This document shows, one piece after another, positions 1 through 14,200 of a DNA stretch of 64,000 nt. How positions within the stretch are numbered: the first letter of the stretch is position 1; every line of letters starts with the position of its first letter. The notes under the pieces were generated by a model that was not told the DNA's origin, did not search any database, and saw nothing but the letters and a program-made list of their open reading frames with translations. Made by a program: the position numbers and the translations under genes. Source of the stretch: Omphiscola glabra (taxonomy: Eukaryota > Mollusca > Gastropoda > Lymnaeidae); assembly GCA_964017045.1 (NCBI GenBank), contig OZ024794.1, positions 53,916,608 to 53,980,607 of the forward strand, read 5' to 3'.

Positions 1-701
1 GTAAAAAACACATCCTTCAATTCTAAGCAGATTTCTAAGAACAATGGAGTAAATTGGGCATATATATATATATAAAAGTCATAAATTTATCAAATTACAC
101 TAGAAAATTATGTTAAAAATTAAACACTTTTTAGAGCACCTCAGTACTGGTCAGAATTATGAGCAAAATCCATGAAAGATTGATTCAAGTAACATTTGGT
201 GGTTTAGCAAGCCTTAAAAGGAATTGTATCAACTCTAAATCTTAAAAGACTAAAATATTTCTCCTTGAAGCAATATTGGGTAACTCCATGTGTGGCAACT
301 ACACCACAGAGGAACATGGACTGTGATTAAACAATGAGCACAACAATGTGTGGGGAAACTCTAGATCACAACATGGTTCATATTGAAACAGTTCATGTTG
401 GCCACTGTCTTAGGTGATCAAAAATTCCATCAAAAGAAAATAGATGTTTCTGTTTTCACTTCTCTGCTGTTACATTCAGCAGAAGCTCCTGAAAATTGTT
501 GACTTAACAATGACACAGATTCCAGTCCAAATTGTAATTGAGCAGAAAGTGAGGGGAGGTCACTGGATGGGTAAACAAAGTAGTCCACAACTGAAAATGA
601 AGTAGTTCGAATGGCTTGTTTTATGTTATTGAACATTTTCAAGCTCATAAAAGTTTATGAACATCCCAGTGTTGTTTGACAATGTTAGCTGGATGTGTGT
701 C
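1..701 (-). other. PTPN4: 3' untranslated region of the phosphatase gene (partial)
   Basis: Lies directly downstream (minus strand) of the TGA at 702-704. I see no minus-strand AATAAA within it, so the transcript probably ends beyond the left edge. A 72-codon open frame at 430-648 on the minus strand has no recognisable features and is taken as chance. Confidence 0.6.
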
Positions 702-739
702 TCATCTCCTGAAGTCCTCATGAGGTTTCACAAGACCTT
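702..739 (-). CDS. PTPN4: Last coding exon, C-terminal tail
   Basis: After an acceptor tttcag, the frame reads (G)AA GGT CTT and gives [12 protein letters not shown] followed by TGA. The human tail has EGFVKP at the same place. It joins the exon at 1116-1161 in phase 1. Confidence 0.9.
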
Positions 740-3700
740 CTGAAATCAATCAAAATATATTACATTATTAATACTGGCAAAATTAATAATAAAATTATAA
801 AAATTATTTCCAACATTTATTACAATTCTTTACTTTTTTTCCCCTTCCCGGATTTTAAAGTGTTTTTTTCACGGTAATTATCACCATTTTGCTTAGTACC
901 ATGCATTGAGCCTAAACAGCTTAGTCACTCCAACGTCAGTTATTTTCACTGGGCAACATCCATATTCAGCTTGTTAGGAGTTTGCCTTATCACCAAGGAT
1001 AGCTGCAATGTTGAGCTGAAAACCCATGCCTACCATTTAATTTGATTGGAAGTCATTCTATTTTTAACTATAATTACCAAAATATGAAAATGATACTTCA
1101 AGAAATTTAAGTTACCATTGTAAACTCGTAGTATTGCCTCACAAACAAATTTGTATTGACTCTGAAATAAATAAATAATTTCTTAGTGAAATAGCCATTG
1201 AAATTCATCAAGTAGTATTAGTATACTAAAAAAACTCATTTGTTAAAATTCATAAATAATATTAATTTTTAAAAATGGTATTTAAGTCTTTGTGGCATCA
1301 TTATGATCATAGATGAACAATTTCTTATTTTAAAATCAAGTCACCTACATCAAATAAATCAATTTAAAAGTTGTCCTTTTTAAGGTTTTTTTTTTTTTTG
1401 TATATAGTACTTCACTTCAAACCCCCAAAAAATATTTTAAATTTATCTCAATTTAATCAAACTGAATAATTATTTGATATTTGACAATTTTAAAAAAAAA
1501 CTATGTAAATAATAAAAATCAAAATAATATAAATAATAATAATAAAAAGGCAGCTTAATTAAAATAAAAATTGAAGACTAAAAACAAACAGAAATTCCAC
1601 TTACAGACGTTTGAATAAGCATAGCTCGTTGATCTCTCATCTGCCGAACAAGGGACAGGGGATAAACAGGCTGGGCAGCTTCTATAAGACACATTGCGGT
1701 TTCCATTGTTATAAGCACACCAGTCCTTCCAATTCCAGCACTAATAATTTGAACAATAATATGTGTAAATAGACTTCTTTAGATGCAAGATTTAAGATGG
1801 ATTTAACATATGGATTACATAGTCAAATATACAAACATCTGTCTTTCAAATAACACTAGTGATAATATTTTGACCACTAGCACTGTTAAAAAAGTTGTCT
1901 GTTAAGGTTTATTATAAAAGCAAAGACACAGATTCAAAACTCTATAAGAAGAAAAAAAGCCATTCTAATACCTGCAATGAACGACTGTGGGCTCAACCAT
2001 GCCATCTCTGTTCTGTCGAACACGAATGACAAAATGTAAGAAATCACTAGGGTCATCTGGTACCCCATGATCTGGCCAAGCAATGTACTGCATGTGTCTG
2101 ATGTGCCTTTCCTCACTGGTCTCAACGTGTGTCAAATTAAATTCCCTGAAGGCAAACGAGTGTGTCTCTTCCTCCTTTACACATGTTATCTGAATGGCAC
2201 CAAAATCTTCAGTCTCATAGAGCTGGGGCCAGTACTGGTGACATTTGACTCTGCCACGTTCAACTTTTGTGGTAAGCATGACCACTAGAGATGAATGCTG
2301 TTCCCAAACCATCTGGAAAAAGCATTCTTTTTATCAATTTTTATTTTCATTAAATTCAAAGTAATTCACATAGAATCATGGCTTGTCATGTAAAAGTTCT
2401 GGGGTGGATGGGTTGATTATGCATTAGTTTTTGTTTTGTCTTTATGCAGCTGTTCTTTATTACATAATTGTATTTTATTTTATTGTAACGATTATGTTTC
2501 TTTTTCTAATATTTGTATGTACAGCGCGGTGAGCCCATCCTTAGGCTGGGGTACCGCGCTATATAAGACAACTAATAATAATAATAATATATTATGGTAA
2601 AATTGTATAAAATTTTAAAAATTGACAAATGCATTATTTTTTACTGTTAATCAATTTTAAGATTTAAAACCATTTAATGCAGTAAAAATTCATTTTTAAC
2701 AATAAAAAAAATAATAATAGGTTTGATTACTTGCTGTAATATTTTTATGCACTAGTTATAGATAGATAAAGATGTTCAACTACTTTAAAAGCAACCAAAA
2801 ATCTTTTGACTGTATACCTGCCAAAAGTCATTACACGTATTAGGTAGTGGACCTTGTGCAGCAATGTAGCGGTTTAATATACCTGAACCTGGAATTTCCA
2901 TCTGATGTGATGTAGAAAAAAAACAAGTAATTCCTTTGTAAGCCAAAATTAAACAACAATGTAGTTGGTTTATAAGAAAAGAATAATTTTAAAACTATTT
3001 AAAAGACACACATTTAAGGTTCACTTTATAAACATTTTGTTTAAATTGTACTCACATTTACAAAATTAGCATTGATGTAATCTCCAGCAGTTCCACTTTT
3101 TAACACTACCCTTGTTTGATCATCTAAACAAGCCAAAATGAAAGTTTCAAAACTTAAAATTGAATTTAATTAATTCTTGAAATAATCTTGAGTGTTTAAA
3201 AAAAATTTTGAATTTACTGTTTCTCAAGGGAAGATTGAAAGAAGGTTGTTTTTTTTTTTTAGAAAATGTATTGCTCTGTTTAGGTTTGAAAAAAGTTCCA
3301 ATCTTATTCATTAAACTTTAATAATTTAACCTGCAATATGATAGTAAGACTTACATGGTGAGATGTCTCTGTATCTGTTTTTGTTAATATTGGCATCAAG
3401 CCTAGCAGCATTTAGAGTGAGTCCAGGCTTCTTGCGATACAGTTGCTGAAGAAATGAAAACAAATTCCAATAGTTTAACTAACTGTAGTTGGGGCTCCGA
3501 ATCATTTGTCTAAAAACCCCAGGGATGATTAAAACTAAAAAGCTCCTTTAATTAGGCATTTCAGCTTTAATAACGACTGGGAAAACCTGAAAATTGGGTG
3601 TCATAATTTTGCTGTCAAAATTGTATAAAAATTTTACTCTCACATTCTGCTAAATTTCTTTAAATAATTACTCAATTATTATATTAAATTTATTTATCAT

Positions 3701-6700
3701 TTACATCAATACTTAAATTTTAAAGATTACATATTAACCTAGCCTTATCAGATTACCACCTTCCAGGAGGGGGACACGTCGTTGGCCCGACCAACATCTA
3801 TTAAGCGAACGCTGACCCACTTTGAGGTCAAGCCAAGCGAAATCTTTCACTACAAGTACTGTTTATCCCCCTACAGTTAGAGAAAGACAAGATGAGCATA
3901 TATTTATATTTACCTCAAACTGAGCTATGGCAGCTCCACTTTCTAGACTCTCTTGTAAAAGCATAAGAGAGGACTCAAGCGTATTTGCACTAGAAGCTGA
4001 TGAGGCTATTTGGTGAGTCTCTGGGATGTAGGTGAAATCTGGCTCATCCGTCTGGTCCTCACCAACATACACTAAAATAGAATTGTCGTATTAAAAAAAT
4101 AACTATTTTTGATGGTAATTTAGAAGTACAAAATGTCTTCTGTTTATTGCTGGCCCCATAATGAAGTTCCTAAACTAAATAAAAAATGTAATGTCTTTTT
4201 TATTCAGACTGTAAAAATATTAACTTGATTTATTCTTATATATAACTTTGAATTATTTAAAATTTCCAAAAGAGAACAATGCAGCAATTTTTTAACTTTA
4301 AGTTGTGCATTTAAAAGATGGATTAATTTTTTCCTAGTCTTTTCAAAATAATTTTTTTCTAAAATAAAATATGCAGGGTTAAAAATAAAGATAATACTAA
4401 GAAAAACAGAAATGATCATAACATCTTAACCAGAGCACTTTCTAAATATTCCACAGTGCATTTACATTTATTTATCATTGATGTTTTGATTACTCAAGTA
4501 CATTTCTAACAGTTAACTAATTTTATAATTAAATTGAAGGTCCCAAAATGTTATTATTTAAAATTTTCACATCACTCGTTAGAGTTGAGATCATCAATAT
4601 TAATAATTAGCTTTAATGTGAGTTATGAATAACAAAAAAAAAGTTATTGATATTGAGCTGGTACCACTGTCACTAGACGCAATAGATCATAATAATATAA
4701 GATAAATACCATTAGGTCTGATGACTAAAGCCAACTCTCCCGAGTGAGTTTCTCTAGATGCCTTGATAAACATAACAACCTGAAACAAATGTGATGATCT
4801 TATTACTGTATATTTACTCCCATACAAAAAAGGATTGAATTTTCAATAAGGAGAGCTCAAAACTCAACAAAAACATTATTTAAGATTTAAAATTTATAGC
4901 AATCAAGAAAAAAGAAGAAACTAAAGAATCAAAATGTACCCAGAATTCTGGTTCTGGCCATATTTATTTTAAAACAATATGGAAATTATTTAATGATAGG
5001 TTTTTCTTTATTTCAAAACTATCTATAATATGCATACCTGCTCATGAGTGTGTGTGGACACATCCCTTCCATTGATGAGCAACACTTGATCACCTTCATT
5101 TAATCGAGGAATGGCCAAGTCTGCCGGTGTGTTAGGGGCTACTCGTGACACTATGATAGGCATACCCTGATCAGCACCTCCCTGTCAATAGACATTAAAT
5201 GAGGATCATTTGTTTGATTTTAACTAGGTTTTAAAGCTATAAACATCACCTGGCTTTCTTGTTTCCTTAGCTGTACCTACACAAGGCTGCTATTGTATTG
5301 ATGTGTATCAAACAGAATAGAGACTAATATATCTTCAAGCATGACAGGTCCTTAACTATGTACAGCTTATATTACTCTTCCCAATAACCTTTTTTTATGT
5401 GATGAAAATTTAATTTCTATACATATTTTATGATTTAAAAAACAACCAACTTATGTCCCATTTCTTTAGATGATGTCGATATAAACAGAAGCATTTCCAC
5501 AACCGATATTGAAAGACCAATGAATGTTCTTTCATTTTATTAAGGTTACAGTGATATTTACATCAAATTTAAACTCTACCTTGCTTAAACTAAATTACAC
5601 ACAAGCTACCTTTTTTAAAAATCATAATATTTCACAATTTACATAAAATTTAAGCAAAATTTTGCTTCTAAACTTATCTTGACAGATTTATTACAAATTA
5701 AAAATCTTTATGTCCCATACTCTTCTCCTTTACTTAAGATTAGTATAATAAGATTAAGATGCAATCCAAAAATTGTACATCTTCTGTTTTAAATATAAAA
5801 ATAATTTTTTTGTTATTTACCTTTACATTAAACCCAAATCTTCCTTTTTCATCTGGTTTCATCCGGATGGTAACCAAACCATGTCCATCAGCGAAACCAT
5901 TCCCATTAGGCTGAAATCAAATTGAAAAAGAGATTCTTTTTTTTAAAAAAGAACTTTTATGTCGTTATTTCTGGCTTACTGGAGCCCAGACAAAAAAAAA
6001 TTGGTCAATGATGAGTGGCTGTGCGTTTGGCCTCTGTTGAAAAATTCTGCTAACTAAAATATATATAAAATAAATAGTCATGTCCTTAATCTTATATTGC
6101 ATACCAAAGCTGTCCTTAAAACTAATCCTTTCTGTGTTTGCCCTGCCTCAATGATGTGATACTAAGCCGAGATGGATAATGAATTTTTGTCTTTAAGCTT
6201 GTCACTGGTACATGTATGTTTGCAAATAACCCTCCTGTTTTCCTCTCCATTGTTGTAGCATTTAAGCTTGTCACTGAAAATGGTACATGTATGTTTGCAA
6301 ATAACCCTCCTGTTTTCCTCTCCATTGTTGTAGCATTTAAGCTTGTCACTGAAAATGGTACATGTATGTTTGCAAATAACCCTCCTGTTTTCCTCTCCAT
6401 TGTTGTAGCATTTAAGCTTGTCACTGAAAATGGTACATGTATGTTTGCAAATAACCCTCCTGTTTTCCTCTCCATTGTTGTAGCATTTAAGCTCCCCAAC
6501 AGGGATGAAGAGCAAGGAGAGGTAAGCCATAGATAAGGTCTGATAAGGGGCATAAATAAATAACACACTGAGGTCAAGACCTCAGTTGACCAGCGAGGCA
6601 ACTGAAATGTTACTTGTGAATGGGGATCCCAAATAGTTTGGGAAGCCTCCTCATGGAGAGATAAAGAAGTAGCCACTATCTAGAGCAGCTCTCATACTGT

Positions 6701-8167
6701 TGGGTTAAAAAAGCAAACAACACCAGTATAAGAGACCCTGACAGGCACACATTTGGATCTCATTCTCCCCACCCTTCCGCTACTCACCAATACACCATCA
6801 CATTGTAATGGCGGATTCAGGGTGCCTCAGGGCAACTGCCTCCAAGAATAGTTGAAGAAGGGGAGAACATAAATAATGTTTTAAAAGAATGCGATGTATT
6901 TTCTATATGCCCAACCCCACAGCCGGTCCTATGCTTTGTTTACTTTGATCCAATTAATAGACATATCTACATATAGTATGTAGTAGCTCCAGCAGGACTT
7001 GGTGTTGAAAAAATTACTCAAATGATATACAGGGTACATAAAAGCACACAAAAACTAGCAGCAAGTATCAACTTAAATTGTTAAAGCAGACCATTTCATG
7101 GGAGACTTCTTGGACCATGTTTACTACCACAGCTTCACAACCCCTATGTCAACTTATTTTATTTCAATTTATATGAAAGGTCCCTGAGAATGCATTATTC
7201 TGTTTCTTATTTCTACATCGGCCAATTAAAAGTACCATTATTGTCACAGCAATGCTAGACAAATTTATTAGACAAAGCCAGAAATGTTCAAAAGTATTAG
7301 ATGGCTCACAATGAAATATATACATTGTGCCATTTCATCAATAAGATTGTTTTTATCCTATGTGTTTGATTTTTAAGCCTTTTTATACTATATAGTGAAA
7401 TAAAATTTGTGTCACACTTTAAAAATCAATATGTATTTAAATACAACAATATCTACCTATACTATTCACCAACATCATTGTTTATTTGAAATGCTGTATA
7501 ATGATAACAACAAAAATATGAGCATAGAACAATGGTCCCATAAAAAGCCTACCACCTTAAGTCGGTATGGGACCTTCCATCCAAGTATTTTGGTTTGTGA
7601 AAATACAGGATATGGCCATTTTAAAAAAAAATATGCCATTAATATTTTTAAAAAAACGAGCAGAGCAAAAGCTCCAACTAGGACTCAGAAGCTTGAGTTG
7701 TAAAGTTACAAAGCCTTGCTAAATCACACTGGCTTCCTTCACTGGACCAGAGTGTCTTTGTGGGCGCATGTTACCTGTCCATGTTTATGACAAGAGTCAT
7801 TGTTAATATATTATGCTTGGCATGCTATACCAGTTAAGTCGGGCATCCTACCAGACAGTGGAGCTCTGAACTTGCGGTTTTTATGTGAGGGAAGAAAGGA
7901 AAGATGAAAGGTCTTAAGGGCTGTAATTTTCCTTTAGATAAATCTCAGCTGTTATATTCTTTAAATGACTTTTAATTACCATTAGCATTATAATTTATTA
8001 TAATTTAATGATAATAATTCTAAATATTCATCCTGAGATAGCTGAATGTCTTCTGTATGTTATTTAAAATATCAATTTACACTAGTATGTCTATATATAC
8101 TCATGACATCCTTTTGATCTGATGTGACATAGCTTAACAGGAACCATGTAATATACCATATTCCTTG

Positions 8168-8202
<35 letters not shown>

Positions 8203-11200
8203 AGAGTACCTTGGTAACTTTAAACTCCATCAGTTCATGCTTTTGCATACTCTACAGTTCATTAAAGAAAGTATTGGACTTGTTTACATTATGATAAGGT
8301 GCACATTCACCAGCTTCCTCTATACTTACAATGTGCTTGTTATGGGGCAACTTTTCTGGTGGAACTCCCACAAGACTGAATGCAATGGATGAACCAATGC
8401 GACACTGTCGAACCACGATGTGCCTATGTGAAGAGTCAACTTGGTGGGTTTTTTCCACTTGGTGGTTGAGGTATTGTGGTCGTTGCTGTCCCTTTAGTTT
8501 ATCCACACTGTGGTTCACATCTATTTCATGCTCACCTGTGAATTTTCCCACCTGGTAAGCAAGATGCATGTGTTGCCGGGCAGAAGATTCGCCCACCTGA
8601 TGTTTTATTGATTGCCTTTGACTGTGTCCGATACGTTTGTTCCCCCAGTGTTTCGGGTCACCTGGTTGCTGATGGGCAGTTGGTTTGGTTTTGCTGGGAC
8701 CTGGTCGCCAACTGGAAGGGCTTGCCATAAAAATCAACATCCTTCTTTCCCACCTTGACGGTCAGTTCCCCTGCCGCCACTGTCTTCCGACAGACGCAGC
8801 ATTGTATTTTCATGGCATAACTCCTAGTGTTGTCTCAAAGGATTGTCCCAAAAAAACCAAAGGGCTTGGTGTAACATTGAAGAGCTGAGTTCATGCCCAA
8901 GTGAATCCCCATGGTTGGAATGCACATATTGAGTCCCACATATCCAGCTTTCTGATGGCGATGGGCTAACGGCCCACAAAACCAGTTAAAAAGTTTCTTG
9001 CACACAATAATTCCCCAACTGATTAGATAGCACCCAACTGTTTAGATAGCACCCAGCTGTTTAGATAGCACCCAGCTGTTTAGATAGCACCCAGCTGTTT
9101 AGATAGCACGCAACTGTTTAGATAGCACAACACATATTATAAAAATCCATAATAAAAGTTTAGAAAACACATTTGGGATTCTATTTCCTAAAAACGCTAA
9201 AAACATACTGTGAAACTAAAGTACCTTTCCTTTCTACATTTCATCCTATAAACCGTGGCGGTTCCTGTAGTTAGATCAAACTTATTTCGCTATAATTCAA
9301 CTGGTAGAAAACAGTATAAGAGAAGTGGTGTCTCCTGTTCAGAGGAACTGGGTGCCGAGAGAAAAGTACTGGTCTTTGGACAGCCAGGCTACTGATGGCA
9401 TTCCCATCTATTACAGCTCCCAGTGAAGCCCGTGTAATCAATCTTTGACTGTTGACAAAGCCAGTCAATTAAAACGTTTCATTTCGCTATCAGGCCAAGG
9501 ACTCTATCATTTGAAATGGGTTGGGGGCGCTTAAAAATAACCGCTCGAGATAAAAGGGTTATTTGCGTGTGTGTGTTCCCCCCCCCCTCCTTTTTTTTCT
9601 CTCTTTGCGTTTGTCTCGATGGCAGAAATAAGCCACCGACTTATATTATAATATGATATTGTCCTTCTAATAGTATCGTCATGGTTGAATGATCTTCGTC
9701 AATAAAAATCTGAATGTTGTAAAAATGTTTGAAGTTTCTTTTTTTTTTTTTTTTGGTGACCTTATTTTGGAAATGGATCAAGATGGATATTGTCTCTTCC
9801 TCCCCCCCCCCCCCCCCAACCCAACCGCCTTTTTTTAACGTGTAACTTCCCCCAGACTTCTCAACACCTCCTTGGAGTGTTATCGTCTAATCACAACACA
9901 AAGATTGTCGTCATGATTAGAGAGATCAACAGCTGTATTACGTTTGAAATATCTACGTTAGAACAGTCAATACATACAGGGAAGCCAATTCTTCCTGTCC
10001 ACTAGTTCCATGTGTTGGATAGGATAAAGCCATAGATGACCTCATCCACGCCTTTCTGTAGCTGACTGATTAGAATCTCTGGTTTATCGATAGTTAGATA
10101 AGATAGGCGGACATTCCCATTTACACCCCGCCGTGATGTCATGTTAAGGGGGCATGCCGTGGGAATAGCGTATAGTGCACATTTTAGTGCCGCATATGAC
10201 ATGGATTTCTTTAGAAATGGCGAATACAACTTTTTATAAATATATTCACAATATTAAACAAGAAGATTTGGTATTTATGTTTCTAGCGGGAGGTGGGGGC
10301 ACCCTTGTTTGATAAAATTATAATAGTAATAGTAGGACTTTTGGGTTCATTCAAGAAGAAATTTTTAAAAATATTCTAGTTGCAGAGACATTGTTTACCA
10401 CACAATTCACGTACCGTACCCAATTCATGGATCACACAATTCACGGAACACACAATTCACGGAAACATAATTCACGTACCATACAATTCACTGTCATCTA
10501 TCAAGTCTTATGGAGCTGTTTTGATGACTCTAATTTACTGAACTACTTCAGGTATAACTTTTCAATGGTGAATCGTATTATTTTCTATCCCCCAAGGTTA
10601 AGCCTTGAAATAATGTAACAAGGCTACTAATACACGCCAACATTTCAGAAATTCTTTATTGAAACATGTTACGAGGTACCATCGGACAAATAAAATTAAC
10701 ATACTATTATTTTAATCAATCTCTTTCATTCTGGTGACCACTATGCATAAGAGCTTTTCTGTCGTCTGCGGGGATAAACTACATCTTTTGAAACAGACCT
10801 CGTGTTGACCTTGGTCCAGTGGTTTGACTTTGAAACCTTGCATTTAAATAAACAAAGTGGTGCGACCACCAAGGGAACAAATATTTATTTTCTGTGAGAA
10901 AAGTTTAAATGGATTGTTTCTTATCATTTCCGCTTTCATTGAAATTTCAGGACATTGTAAGGAAACAAAACAAAAAATGAACATTTCCTATACTGACAGC
11001 GGACCAGAAATGAAGTAGACTTGGATTGTAGGTCACGGATGCCCGCGATGGCCTACATTTGTATAACACTTATCTTGACTAAGTTTTACAAGCTTATTTC
11101 TTGAAGGCCGAGACTTTCCTTAACATTCATGTTGCCAGTGTATTGTATTTTGTCTTAACAATATATTACTTCACTATTTGTTCACACATTATTCACGGTG

Positions 11201-14200
11201 AACTGGTAAAGATCTACTATATACAAATGAAGAAATCACCAGACATTGCAAACGGCTAAAGAAGATATTGTAATTGTTAACCGCTAAGGCAGCAGGTGGA
11301 GATGTAAGAAACTGGGGGGGGGGGGGAGAGAGAGAGAGAGAGAGAGAGAGAAAGGGGGGTGTTATTTTTAATTTACCGAATCTCTTGGTTTGTATAGGCT
11401 CCAGCATAGCAGCTGTGATCAATGTGAAGCGAGGTTTGTTGGCCAGTGATCCAGCATAGCAGCTGTGATCAATGTGAAGCGAGGTTTGTTGGCCTGTGAT
11501 CCAGCATAGCAGCTGTGATCAATGTGAAGTGAGGTTTGTTGGCCAGTGATCCAGCATAGCAGCTGTGATCAATGTGAAGTGAGGTTTGTTGGCCTGTGAT
11601 CCAGCATATCAGCTATGATCAATGTGAAGTGAGGTTTGTTGGCCAGTGATCCAGCATATCAGCTATGATCAATGTGAAGTGAGGTTTGTTGGCCAGTGAT
11701 CCAGCATATCAGCTATGATCAATGTGAAGTGAGGTTTGTTGGCCTGTGATTTATTATATCATCAAAATATCCTCACAACAAATGTTGGTAAGAGCTGTCT
11801 ATTTTTAGATATTTCTTGTTTTTTATGGGTGCTATTTCGTAAGACCTTCAGTGATGTTGAGTCTATATACCTGAACAAAATGGAACTATGTTATCAAATG
11901 AGGTCCTACAGAAGAACACAACTTTACATTTAAATACAAGCTACAAACTAAGTCTCAAATAAATGCTAGGTTTGACATCTTTGATACTATCAAACCACAC
12001 TATCGTGGATGATGGGTTTATCAAACCACACTGTCGTGGATGATGGATTTATCAAACCACACTGTCGTGGATGATGGGTTTATCAAACCACACTGTCGTG
12101 GATGATGGGTTTATCAAACCACACTGTCGTGGATGATGGATTTATCAAACCACACTGTCGTGGATGATGGGTTTATCAAACCACACTGTCGTGGATGATG
12201 GGTTTATCAAACCACACTGTCGTGGATGATGGGTTTATCAAACCACACTGTCGTGGATGTAAAGTAAAGACAGCGCTCATCTGATCAGTGATCAGTCCTG
12301 TTAGAGCACTCCAACAACAGTACACGACGGAAGGTGAGAGCAGCGTAGGAACAACTGATGGCTACATTAACACCCGACTGCTAGTGCTCGCTGTGTACAC
12401 GGTGGTAAACCACCCAACACCATTGACAAGTGCAGCCATTGAACAGAATGCTGGGAAAATACGGTCCGGGGGGGGGGGGGGGGGAGAGAAGGTAGATTAT
12501 GAATATACCAATACAATTTTACGAGGTGTAGGGTGGAATTTAGTTGATTTATTGACCAATATAATGATAATTTAGCCCATGACTAAAGGATCTGCGTTGA
12601 ACCAGAGATGTCACAATAACGAATGCTGTGAGATCCAATAGGCTATTGACATTTCAGTTGTTTCGGGTTTCTGTATCAAATCACCGCATATTCTACAGTG
12701 TGTGGGATTAATTTCAAATGGCGTTAAGAAATGGGCTTTTCGTAATTAGAATAAGGCCACAAGATAACAAAAATAAATAAATAAACGATCGAAATAAATC
12801 TAAGCAGCTAGCAACAAATATATTTTTATAACATTTTTAAAGTTACGAATTTCTCTTTTAGTGTCTTCCAGGTGGGAAAATTTCAAAGTTTGGAAATAAA
12901 TTTGATGACGGATAAGATTTGTAAATGTACCCCGTTCGTTTGTAAGCTAGCGGTGTACAGTGTTAGTATAGCAATGGAATACAGTAGCATCACGTCGACT
13001 TTTAAAGTAGAGCAAAGTGAAGCACTTCGGAAAAACCATGTCACAAAATTTGGATGTTTAAAGCTATAAACAACGCTTTCTATTGAAAACTGTTTTCATT
13101 ATTACATAAGGTAGGAAATCAACTATCCGGATGTTGTGTTATATGGACTACACTACTCGACATCAGGTTACATACAGTGACACTACTCGGCATCAGGTTA
13201 CAACAACAAGGAAAAGGGGATGTAATAATTTCTTGGAAAAATAAATTTGTGTCGGTTGTTTTGTAGTCTTCTGCTATCCAGACAAACAAACAAAAACCCA
13301 GTTATAACAAAAGATTTTTTATAACAGTTCCTATTTTTAATAGCCAAGTATATAATGTAGTGTAGTCATGTCACATACTGGTCAAGTGCCGTCAAGAACA
13401 AATTGTTGCTTTGAATGTGGCTAGTCAGACATGGAGTTATTAATAGGCCTAAGAAGAAATAACAGGAGAATTGGGGGAGCAAAACTGTGCACAAATCTAG
13501 AAGAAAACTAAGCAACTTTGGCGTAATCATCAGGGTCTTCGTCAAGGCAGAGAGACTTCCCAACAATTCGGCCTTTGATGTAAACGGTGTACACGAATGT
13601 TGATGAGGCAACGTGGGCTGCTGTTCAATCGTAACTCATTCAATCTTAACTCATAAAGAGTCGACACTGTAGTATCAGTCGTCTTTAACATAAGACTCAA
13701 TACAGTATTTTTAATCATTGTAAAAATTCGACTATATTTTTTGTTATAGATAAATAGCTTAGATGAACGTGCATAGGATTAGAGCTCTGGGTGCGTGCTG
13801 TATGTGCGGGTACAAGTAATGGCCGTGACACAATGTACTTGTACAACGCCAAAATACTGAGGCATGCACACGACAAACCAATGCATGATCAAGTAGGACC
13901 AGATCACCACACACTTCACCACCACCTAGCGCTGAGAGGAATTCAAAGCCAATAAAACCACCAGGAATTCAGCAGACGCATCAAGAATTTCACAGGCATA
14001 CTTTAAACAAGACTAATAATCCTTTAACACAGTGGGCCCAGTGCTGAATTGGGTCGTCAAGACTATTGGCGAGGGGTGGGCCGGGCGGTTGAATGGGTAT
14101 AAGGCAAGATATAGAACAGGGGTCCTCAAAATTTTTCAGATGGCAGGGGGTCGGTTCAGCGCCCCTTAGACTCGGAGACGGGACCGGTTCAATGTCCCTG

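Larger units (their letters stand above)
5911..8329 (-). other. Intron with 75-bp repeat and (TA)n
   Basis: About 2.4 kb. It holds a four-copy 75-bp tandem repeat and a (TA)n run, listed separately. No exon-like segment was found. Confidence 0.8.

Noticed and set aside
6122..6676. 184-codon minus-strand frame and 106-codon plus-strand frame
   Set aside because: Both run through the 75-bp tandem repeat; no splice or homology support.
12288..12575. 95-codon plus-strand frame
   Set aside because: Runs through the poly-G tract near 12468, giving a Gly run; reading frame depends on homopolymer length.
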